The translations under genes were made by a program, and so were the position numbers. From Methanoregulaceae archaeon (GTDB lineage Archaea; Halobacteriota; Methanomicrobia; Methanomicrobiales; Methanospirillaceae): DNA of 11,354 nt. The stretch lies in the NCBI GenBank assembly GCA_025453715.1, contig JALOPT010000039.1, forward strand, positions 1-11,354. The letters are read 5' to 3'. The notes beneath the pieces were generated by a model, which saw only the letters and a program-made list of their open reading frames with translations, did not search any database and was not told the DNA's origin. This document shows positions 7,019 to 11,354 of the stretch, in pieces. Numbering within the stretch: position 1 is the first letter of the stretch; every line of letters begins with the position of its first letter.

Positions 7019-7273
7019 TCAGAACTGGGCTTTACCCCGGTACTTCAGAAAATTGATCTCTGCAACCGGAAACAGGATGGCAATCACACCGGTTATCGAA
7101 CCCTCATGGTCGCATAACGGGCTTACATTACCGGCCACATGTACTTTCGTTTTATCCAGGGAGATCAGTGCAGCATCCTGTGGGTGCCACCCAATTTTTT
7201 CCGGTTGTTCTGCAGGGATCTCGAAATGTACGATATGTGACAGGATTATTTTAAAAGAAGGTAATGCAGACAC
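7019..7273 (-). pseudogene. PAS-domain fragment
   Basis: The translation contains GWHPQDAALISLDKTK, VAGNVSPLCDHEGSITGVIA and ILFPVAE. This is the second half of a PAS domain in the pattern used by sensory kinases (xLIxRDGTxxPVxxxxSPLRDxxGxITGVI). Only about 84 residues are open: no complete PAS fold, no histidine-kinase module, and stop codons on both sides (TAG just upstream, TGA after 7019). The only in-frame start is GTG, without a good SD. It is most simply a decayed piece of a sensory protein. Confidence 0.45.
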
Positions 7274-7278
7274 TGGCT

Positions 7279-7374
7279 TTAACTATATCCTTGAAAAAAT
7301 GGCGTGTATGCAGGGATAACTTCATGGAGCACCGATAAGGTAATATCCAGACCTCTTTCCCCACGTGCAGTCAT
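7279..7374 (-). CDS. Possible 31-residue protein overlapping the hxlR-type stop codon
   Basis: ATG 7374 overlaps the TGA of the regulator gene (ATGA), a common sign of translational coupling, with AGAGGAA just upstream. The product would begin MTARGERGLDITLSVLHEV and end after 31 codons at TAA 7279. The PAS fragment follows almost immediately in another frame, so both may derive from one gene broken by a frameshift. I recognise no family. Confidence 0.25.
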   Translation of the reverse strand: MTARGERGLDITLSVLHEVIPAYTPFFQGYS

Positions 7375-7748
7375 TTCCTCTTTTTTCCCGATTGTACGGG
7401 GCACTGATTTGATATTGCATCATCAATATCAAGATAATGTGCCCCCCAGGAACAGAGCGCTTCCAGAATCGGGATAAGGGTCATACCAAAATCAGTGATC
7501 GAGTATTCCACCCGGGGTGGAACCTCGGCATAGATTGTCCGGTGAATCACCCCGTCCTCCTCCAGCTCGCGGAGCTGCTTTGTGAGCATCTTGGCGTTAA
7601 CCCCGGGAAGTCCCTTCTGCAGCTCACCAAACCGTATCACTGAATCCCTGAGGTTCCAGAGGATGAGTGGTTTCCACTTGCCGCCGATAACATCGAGGGT
7701 AGCTTCAACAGGGCATTGGTAAACCTTGCCGTTTTTCATATAGTTCAT
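7371..7748 (-). CDS. HxlR-family winged-helix transcriptional regulator
   Basis: 125 residues, the usual size for HxlR (YodB/HypR-like) dimeric regulators. The family core is clear: CPVEATLDVIGGKWKPLILW (residues 12-31), FGELQKGLPGVNAKMLTKQL (40-59; helix-turn-helix with recognition helix), RELEEDGVIHRTIYAEVPPR (60-79; start of the wing) and VEYSITDFG (80-88). The N-terminal CPV cysteine (12) is at the position that senses thiol or electrophile stress in several family members; Cys99 and Cys116 are further candidates. The start is ATG 7748, with only a weak GGGTAA upstream; ATG 7739 is an alternative. It is divergent from the flavin reductase across 170 bp containing two perfect inverted repeats, so it probably controls itself and the reductases. 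The family call is firm; signal and targets are inferred. Confidence 0.93.
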   Translation of the reverse strand: MNYMKNGKVYQCPVEATLDVIGGKWKPLILWNLRDSVIRFGELQKGLPGVNAKMLTKQLRELEEDGVIHRTIYAEVPPRVEYSITDFGMTLIPILEALCSWGAHYLDIDDAISNQCPVQSGKKRK

Positions 7749-7777
7749 GGTTACCCTTATGAAAGTATATTACATTT

Positions 7778-7806
7778 TTAACTGTATCATATATATATTC
7801 AGTTAA
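7778..7806. promoter_or_regulatory. Candidate operator surrounding a shared TATA region
   Basis: Perfect 7-bp inverted repeat TTAACTG (7778-7784) and CAGTTAA (7800-7806) around a 15-base AT spacer that contains TATATATAT. A dimeric winged-helix protein bound here would cover the TATA sequence needed for transcription of the regulator (start expected near 7765), and possibly of the divergent reductase. Confidence 0.6.
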
Positions 7807-7818
7807 GGCCGATTTTAC

Positions 7819-7843
7819 CATAATGGTTAAGATCACCATTATG
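7819..7843. promoter_or_regulatory. Second candidate operator near the reductase transcription start
   Basis: Perfect 9-bp inverted repeat CATAATGGT (7819-7827) and ACCATTATG (7835-7843) with a 7-base spacer. It lies about 25-50 bases downstream of the TATATATAT stretch, where transcription toward the flavin reductase should start, so binding would block initiation or clearance. Its sequence differs from the first repeat, so two proteins may be involved. Confidence 0.55.
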
Positions 7844-7918
7844 AAAGGTAGAACTCGTTGGTGTGCAAATGGTCTTCTGTGATGGCAGCCCTTCAATCAC
7901 ACACCAGGGGGAAAAACT

Positions 7919-8482
7919 ATGGAAAAACAACAGATCGGAAAAAATTTTTTCATCCCGATGCCGGTGGTCCTTGTGGGCACGCAGGTACGTGGAAAAGATA
8001 ATTTCATGACAGTGGGCTGGTGTGCCCGTGCGAACGCGAACCCGCCGATGATCCTCTGCGGAATTGGAAGCCACCACTACACACCGAAGGGTATTGCAGA
8101 GACAAAGACCTTCTCGGTGAACATCCCATCCCGGGACCTTCTCGAAAAGACGGATTACTGTGGTCTCATGTCCGGGGAAAAGATCGACAAGTCGGGCGTT
8201 TTTGACGTATTCTACGGCTCACTGAAAACGGCACCCATGATCCGGGAATGCCCGGTATGCCTCGAATGCCAGCTTGTGCAGACCGTCCCGCTCCCGACTA
8301 ACACCCTCTTTATCGGGGAGATTGCTGGTGCGTATGCAGATGAACGGGTGATGAAAGACGGGAGACCGGACTTCACGGAAATTGACCCGCTCATCCTCAC
8401 CATGCCCGACAACCATTACTGGACACTTGGGAAAAATGTCGGGGACGCGTGGAGTGCCGGAAAGAAACTGATGAAAGGGTAG
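7919..8482 (+). CDS. Flavoredoxin-like flavin reductase (FMN-binding split barrel)
   Basis: 187 residues, typical of the flavin reductase-like / flavoredoxin family: homodimeric cytosolic FMN-binding split barrels that pass electrons to flavin or to partner proteins. Recognisable parts are PMPVVLVGTQ (13-22), FMTVGWCARANANPPMI (29-45), SHHYTPKGI (51-59), FSVNIPSRDLLEKTDYCG (65-82), the SGEKIDKSG turn (85-93) and APMIRECPVCLECQLVQ (105-121). Cysteines 111, 114 and 117 form CxxCxxC; as I recall the family usually has only the outer two (CPVNLEC). The start is ATG 7919 after AGGGGG, about 7 bases upstream. Promoter and probable operators lie in the shared region with the HxlR regulator. A leader of about 90 bases would contain TGTGAT...ATCACA, a possible weak stem. 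The ferredoxin-nitroreductase follows 108 bp downstream, suggesting a shared redox task. Confidence 0.92.
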   Translation: MEKQQIGKNFFIPMPVVLVGTQVRGKDNFMTVGWCARANANPPMILCGIGSHHYTPKGIAETKTFSVNIPSRDLLEKTDYCGLMSGEKIDKSGVFDVFYGSLKTAPMIRECPVCLECQLVQTVPLPTNTLFIGEIAGAYADERVMKDGRPDFTEIDPLILTMPDNHYWTLGKNVGDAWSAGKKLMKG

Positions 8483-8590
8483 CAGGAGGATTACGTTGTC
8501 GCACTGTAGTGATATGATAAAACATAAAACACAAAATAAAGAGAGAAATACTGGCCATATGCAAGAATAACAACTATGGATTGACCTGAA

Positions 8591-9409
8591 ATGACCACGG
8601 TTCTTGTTGATAAGGATCTCTGCACCCGGTGCGGGATCTGCTCTGATGTCTGTCCTATGGGGATTGTTACCCCCGCCGAGGAGAATACCCTGCCGGTCGT
8701 GAAAGACGCGGTCGAAGGGATGTGTATCAGATGCGGGCACTGTGAAGTGTCCTGCCCGTCTGATGCACTCCTCCTGAATCTCCACCCGGACGAAAAGGAA
8801 CCCCTCCCGGCCGGTGCCGGGGTTATCACCCCGGAAAACATGGCATTTTACCTCAAAAAACGTCGCTCTGTGAGGGAGTTCACGCAGGACCATGTACAAA
8901 AGGAGACGGTCCTCCGTATTCTCGATATTGCACGGTATGCTGCGTCAGGGGGGAACGGACAGCCGGTAGAGTGGATTGTTATTCATGACCCGGCCAAGGT
9001 GAAAAAGGTGGCCGGGCTGACCGTCGAATGGATGAAGACCCTGGCAAACACAAACCACCCGCTGAGCGGCTACCTGCCGGTGCTGATCGGAGCATGGGAC
9101 AGTGGACGGGATGTTATCTGCAGGGATGCCCCGCACCTGCTCATCGCTCACGTCCCGGAAGGTAACCAGATGGCAACAGTAGATGCTATTATTGCTCTCA
9201 CCCATGCCGATGTCGCTGCACCCGCATTCGGGGTCGGGACCTGCTGGGCGGGTTTTGTTGCCATGGCCGCAATTTCTTATGTACCGCTCCGGAACGAGCT
9301 CGGGATCCCGGCAGGGCGAACGAGTGCCTATGCAATGATGTTCGGCTACCCGCAATACAAGGTATACGGGATACCACGCCGGAAACACCTTAAGGTGACG
9401 TGGCAGTAA
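8591..9409 (+). CDS. Nitroreductase-family protein with N-terminal 2[4Fe-4S] ferredoxin domain
   Basis: 272 residues. Residues 1-62 are a bacterial-type ferredoxin with two [4Fe-4S] motifs, CTRCGICSDVCP (Cys 11, 14, 17, 21) and CIRCGHCEVSCP (Cys 45, 48, 51, 55). From about 84 follows an FMN-dependent nitroreductase domain: RRSVREF (91-97, FMN phosphate site), AASGGNGQPVEWIV (117-130), and later APAFGVGTCWAGF and MMFGYPQYKVYGIPRR. In this architecture electrons from ferredoxin pass through the clusters to FMN and on to a nitro, quinone or other substrate; the substrate here is unknown. ATG 8591 has no strong SD, but MTTVLVDKDLCTRCG fits the expected ferredoxin start. The 108-bp gap after the flavin reductase contains an A-rich stretch that could hold its own promoter, so co-transcription is likely but not certain. 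Confidence 0.95.
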   Translation: MTTVLVDKDLCTRCGICSDVCPMGIVTPAEENTLPVVKDAVEGMCIRCGHCEVSCPSDALLLNLHPDEKEPLPAGAGVITPENMAFYLKKRRSVREFTQDHVQKETVLRILDIARYAASGGNGQPVEWIVIHDPAKVKKVAGLTVEWMKTLANTNHPLSGYLPVLIGAWDSGRDVICRDAPHLLIAHVPEGNQMATVDAIIALTHADVAAPAFGVGTCWAGFVAMAAISYVPLRNELGIPAGRTSAYAMMFGYPQYKVYGIPRRKHLKVTWQ

Positions 9410-9434
9410 TCTGCCGGGAACAGAGGACACCTGC

Positions 9435-9454
9435 ATGAAATGCTTATATTTCAT
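9435..9454. other. Hairpin just after the nitroreductase gene
   Basis: Perfect inverted repeat ATGAAAT (9435-9441) / ATTTCAT (9448-9454) with loop GCTTAT, 25 bases after the stop codon. No T-run follows directly, so it may be a 3'-end stabilising stem or operator rather than a terminator. Confidence 0.4.
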
Positions 9455-9523
9455 AAATCGTAAGGATATGAGATATTTCAAATAATAAACCCCATTCTGA
9501 CGTGCGCTCCACTGGAAATAAAG

Positions 9524-9534
9524 GGGTATAAAAG
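9524..9534 (+). promoter_or_regulatory. TATA-like box with no gene downstream
   Basis: GGGTATAAAAG on the plus strand resembles an archaeal TATA box. A start would fall near 9557, but no plausible coding frame follows (only a nine-codon frame at 9567), so it either drives an RNA or is coincidental. Confidence 0.3.
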
Positions 9535-9556
9535 GGTTTTGAAATTGTCTGATTGG

Positions 9557-9770
9557 ATAAAACGTCATGGATACTGCATTATTTCCTGAGGGTTAGATTC
9601 AATAGGTGTTTAACAGGCCGTTAGAATCCCGTGCCGGGCGGGGGTTTACGCTCTGTCAGGAATCCCCCGTTGAAAAAACAATTCGACGGAATTGAGCCAA
9701 TGCCCGTAAAATACCATTTTCAACCCTGGTATAATAAACGGGATTATAATAACCAGGTTGTTTATGGGTA
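9557..9770 (+). ncRNA. Hairpin-rich spacer; weak ncRNA candidate
   Basis: Three inverted repeats lie in a row: CGGGGG (9639-9644) with CCCCCG (9664-9669); CAATTC-GACG-GAATTG (9679-9694, perfect with a four-base loop); and CAACCCTGGT (9721-9730) with ACCAGGTTG (9752-9760), one bulge, with a repeated TATAATAA in or beside the loop. A TATA-like box lies upstream. No clear end is seen, apart from T-rich bases near 9865. The rest of 9410-9925 shows no gene. Transcribed strand and function are guesses. Confidence 0.2.
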
Positions 9771-9910
9771 TGATCAGTACTGATAAGATGACATGGTGAA
9801 TGTCCATACGCATGCCATAATCATAATCGGAACAACAATCCGGATTTAGATACCCGCGATGATTTTTATTCCCCGGTTTTTGCAGGCCGTGGAATTGTAA
9901 GTGGTCAGAA

Positions 9911-9921
9911 ATAAAAAAAAA
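9911..9921 (-). terminator. Poly-T transcription end of the four-cysteine protein gene
   Basis: Nine T on the minus strand (A-run 9913-9921), four bases after the TAG stop. Archaeal RNA polymerase stops at such runs without needing a hairpin. Confidence 0.65.
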
Positions 9922-9925
9922 GTAA

Positions 9926-10117
9926 CTATTTTTTCTCTGCCGGTTTCTCGTCGTGATGGATCAGCCGGCACATATTGACACACTCCCAGTTCTCCGGGAG
10001 GAACTTCCCGTCAGGACCGGGCTTCATCGTTGTGTGGTATTTTTCACCGCATACGAGGCATTCCATCAGGCCTGACTTTTCATCGACCACTTTTGTTGCA
10101 TGCTCTTTCTTCGTCAT
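9926..10117 (-). CDS. Small four-cysteine (zinc-ribbon-like) protein
   Basis: 63 residues, highly charged, no signal peptide. Cysteines 20, 23, 46 and 50 (MECLVCGEKY and ECVNMC) are arranged CxxC-x22-CxxxC, as in small metal-binding knuckle proteins; His28 and the HH near the end could also bind metal. The MKPGPDGKFLPENWEC segment resembles a structured loop. I know no specific function. The ATG at 10117 directly follows GGGAG, too close for an ordinary SD, and a TATA-like box (CCTATATC, 10144-10151) is about 30 bases upstream. The mRNA may therefore begin at or next to the start codon. A T9 tract closes the gene, making it a compact single-gene unit. Likely real; the metal is inferred. Confidence 0.8.
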   Translation of the reverse strand: MTKKEHATKVVDEKSGLMECLVCGEKYHTTMKPGPDGKFLPENWECVNMCRLIHHDEKPAEKK

Positions 10118-10143
10118 CTCCCGATATGTCGGGCGGGCGGGCA

Positions 10144-10151
10144 GATATAGG
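10144..10151 (-). promoter_or_regulatory. TATA-like box of the four-cysteine protein gene
   Basis: CCTATATC on the minus strand, centred about 30 bases upstream of ATG 10117, places the expected transcription start within a few bases of the start codon. Confidence 0.45.
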
Positions 10152-10184
10152 TACGGGTTGGGGAAAAACGTATCAACATAGATG

Positions 10185-10207
10185 GGCTGGAACAGCCGGT
10201 TTTTTTA
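10185..10207 (+). terminator. Hairpin plus T-run resembling an intrinsic terminator
   Basis: GGCTG (10185-10189), loop GAA, CAGCC (10193-10197), then GG and eight T (10200-10207) on the plus strand. No plus-strand gene ends here, so its role is unclear. On the minus strand the hairpin lies between the end of the small exported-protein gene and the four-cysteine gene. Confidence 0.35.
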
Positions 10208-10291
10208 TTCCCGGCATACTGAGGTCATTCCAGATTCTACCCATTAAAAGTGATGAAATTGAATATTAACGGGAGATCATGGGACTGATCA

Positions 10292-10609
10292 TTATAGAAA
10301 TACAAACTGACGCTTTTCAATATGGTGCGCTATAATTTTTGATTGCGGGATAATAACCGGGTTTGTGCAGGACACGATTGAAAGGTCTACAGGGGCAGGG
10401 ATAAGGCCCAATCCATGGCATTTTTCGGCATTATTCTGGTATTGACCCGGGTTTATTACCCACCGGGAAAAATCGGTGCTGTCAGGTTGCACAAAGCCAT
10501 GGTTCGTGGGAGAATTATATTGAAAAAGGTACGATGGCGCCAGTACAGCGAATACAAGGAGAACCAGGCATACCGGTTTAAAGGCGAGATAGCGTCTAAT
10601 GTTTCCCAT
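10292..10609 (-). CDS. Small membrane-anchored or exported protein of unknown function
   Basis: 105 residues from ATG 10609. MGNIRRYLAFK is followed by a hydrophobic segment (about 12-28, PVCLVLLVFAVLAPSYLF), either a signal anchor or an uncleaved signal peptide. The remainder (YNSPTNHGFVQPDSTDFSRW, NPGQYQNNAEKCHGLGLIPA, SIVSCTNPVIIPQSK) would face outside and contains two cysteines. The frame extends to TTG 10621, but GGAGGT (10621-10626) is 11 bases before ATG 10609, which fits the SD spacing seen at 2498. A TATA-like TTTAAATA lies just upstream. I recognise no family. It stands alone, with about 170 bp to the next gene downstream and the helicase end 220 bp upstream. Confidence 0.55.
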   Translation of the reverse strand: MGNIRRYLAFKPVCLVLLVFAVLAPSYLFQYNSPTNHGFVQPDSTDFSRWVINPGQYQNNAEKCHGLGLIPAPVDLSIVSCTNPVIIPQSKIIAHHIEKRQFVFL

Positions 10610-10646
10610 CCGTAACACCAACCTCCATTATATTGATCAGAGGACC

Positions 10647-10654
10647 TATTTAAA
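10647..10654 (-). promoter_or_regulatory. TATA-like box of the small exported-protein gene
   Basis: TTTAAATA on the minus strand, within CATATTTTTTTAAATAGG, about 40 bases before ATG 10609. A start some 25 bases downstream would leave a short leader containing the GGAGGT site. Confidence 0.45.
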
Positions 10655-10746
10655 AAAATATGAATTGTTCGCAGGGATGATCGTCCCCTGATGTGTCAAT
10701 TGGTATTATTGGGATGCGGGCAGAAATCTTTTCACTGAATGGCGTA

Positions 10747-10830
10747 TCATCCTTTTTCATTAAATTCAAAAGCCTGCCCGATATAGTAGCGAAGTGCGTC
10801 CTTGCCCATATCCTGAAGATTTTTAACTTT
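10747..10830 (-). pseudogene. Shifted-frame continuation after the helicase stop
   Basis: Immediately past the helicase stop, the +1 frame stays open through KYVKVKNLQDMGKDALRYYI and GQAFEFNEKG to TGA 10747. The composition looks protein-like. Runs of A (seven and five) lie just upstream in the helicase gene, where an indel could have shifted the frame. No known domain is recognised, so this may be chance. Confidence 0.3.
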
Positions 10831-11354
10831 AACGTACTTTTGAAAGTTTTTCTTTTTTTGGAAGCTTTTCTTTTACCGGAGTATATTCAGAAAGGAAATG
10901 CCATACCTGCTTGCCGGTTGGCATGTTTGTCGGCAGATAATTGGAATTGAGGCCTGGAATGAATACGACAGGGAACTCCAGGCCTTTTGCCTGATACACA
11001 GTCATGATCTGGACCGCATTGGGTGTCTTATAGGTATTATTCAGCCAGCCTTCGGGATAATAGTCCTCTGCCGTATATCTTAAAAAATCAAGAAAATAAG
11101 ATAGCTTTCTTGGACAGTCCAGAGTTTTAAAATAAATGGACTCGAAATCGTGAATTATCTGGCTGAACATTCCCAGGTTGTAAAAAACAACCTCCTCATT
11201 ATTATATCCGGCAACCGTTCCATCATCATTACCTGAAAAGACATCTTCACGGACACCCGCTTTATCTAGAAAAGTATGAAATATATCCTGAAGGCAAAAT
11301 GCCTCATAATAGGTTCTTGGAGTAGGTTTCTGGGTTTCGAGCCACTCAATTGCT
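10829..11354 (-). CDS. C-terminal part of a UvrD/Rep-type DNA helicase, apparently truncated
   Basis: 174 residues, open to the right edge, so most of the protein (including the Walker A region) lies outside. ALPHA-helical sequence typical of domain 2A/2B (TYYEAFCLQDIFHTFLDKAG, SYFLDFLRYTAEDYYPEGWL) precedes the decisive motif VQIMTVYQAKGLEFPVVFIP (superfamily-1 motif V, QAKGLEFPVVFIPGL). In UvrD-type helicases this is followed within about 70 residues by motif VI (DERRLxYVAxTRAK), which supplies the arginine finger. Here the chain instead ends about 40 residues later in a lysine-rich tail (VKEKLPKKEKLSKVR) with no motif VI. Without it ATP hydrolysis should fail, so the gene is probably truncated or frameshifted; a protein-like sequence continues in the next frame. 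Motif V makes the family call solid. Confidence 0.85.
   Translation of the reverse strand, partial: AIEWLETQKPTPRTYYEAFCLQDIFHTFLDKAGVREDVFSGNDDGTVAGYNNEEVVFYNLGMFSQIIHDFESIYFKTLDCPRKLSYFLDFLRYTAEDYYPEGWLNNTYKTPNAVQIMTVYQAKGLEFPVVFIPGLNSNYLPTNMPTGKQVWHFLSEYTPVKEKLPKKEKLSKVR

Noticed and set aside
7008..7319. Plus-strand frame of 103 codons
   Set aside because: The opposite strand gives PAS-like sequence here; the plus-strand product is cysteine-rich with no family pattern.
8219..8899. Minus-strand frame of 226 codons
   Set aside because: Lies antisense to the flavin reductase and nitroreductase genes, both with clear family motifs; it is a shadow of their codon bias.
9600..9700. tRNA or riboswitch in the GC-rich spacer
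   Set aside because: No T-loop GGTTCGAATCC-type sequence, no cloverleaf spacing, and no riboswitch consensus that I recognise.
10030..10269. Plus-strand frame of 79 codons
   Set aside because: Antisense to the four-cysteine gene, and crosses a hairpin with a T-run; no SD or domain.

Overview
This 11.35-kb window looks archaeal, most likely from a methanogen of the Methanomicrobiales type. That placement is inference: it rests on archaeal TATA-like boxes, a GGTGATC-type Shine-Dalgarno (SD) sequence, secreted proteins carrying cohesin-like and dockerin modules, and PAS and ferredoxin-nitroreductase proteins typical of those genomes. No rRNA, tRNA, CRISPR array, transposase or phage gene is visible.

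Left half (1-4707, all minus strand): a run of secreted-protein genes. A 12-blade NHL propeller with a C-terminal dockerin is followed after 4 bp by a second secreted protein with an almost identical dockerin. After about 210 bp comes a cohesin-like protein with an SGNH-like domain that runs off the left edge. Having a cohesin-like module next to dockerin-bearing proteins suggests an exported cohesin-dockerin surface assembly. The two dockerin-coding segments share 80 identical bases.

Middle (4708-7018): mostly non-coding. It holds a compact structured element with a possible promoter in front and a T-rich tract behind (candidate ncRNA, about 4728-4876). Next is an exact-period array of eight 86-bp units that cannot be a coding repeat. 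Then comes a secreted protein whose dockerin has been broken by a deletion and frameshift, and an upstream stretch rich in palindromes.

Right half (7019-9409): PAS-domain debris, then an HxlR-family regulator transcribed divergently from a flavoredoxin-like flavin reductase and a ferredoxin-nitroreductase. The regulator-reductase intergenic region carries two perfect inverted repeats, one around a shared TATA region and one near the expected start of the reductase transcript. This looks like a small redox or electrophile-response regulon.

Right end (9410-11354): a hairpin-rich spacer, a 63-residue four-cysteine protein that may be translated from a leaderless mRNA, a small membrane or exported protein of unknown function, and the C-terminal end of a UvrD-type helicase that stops before motif VI and may be frameshifted.
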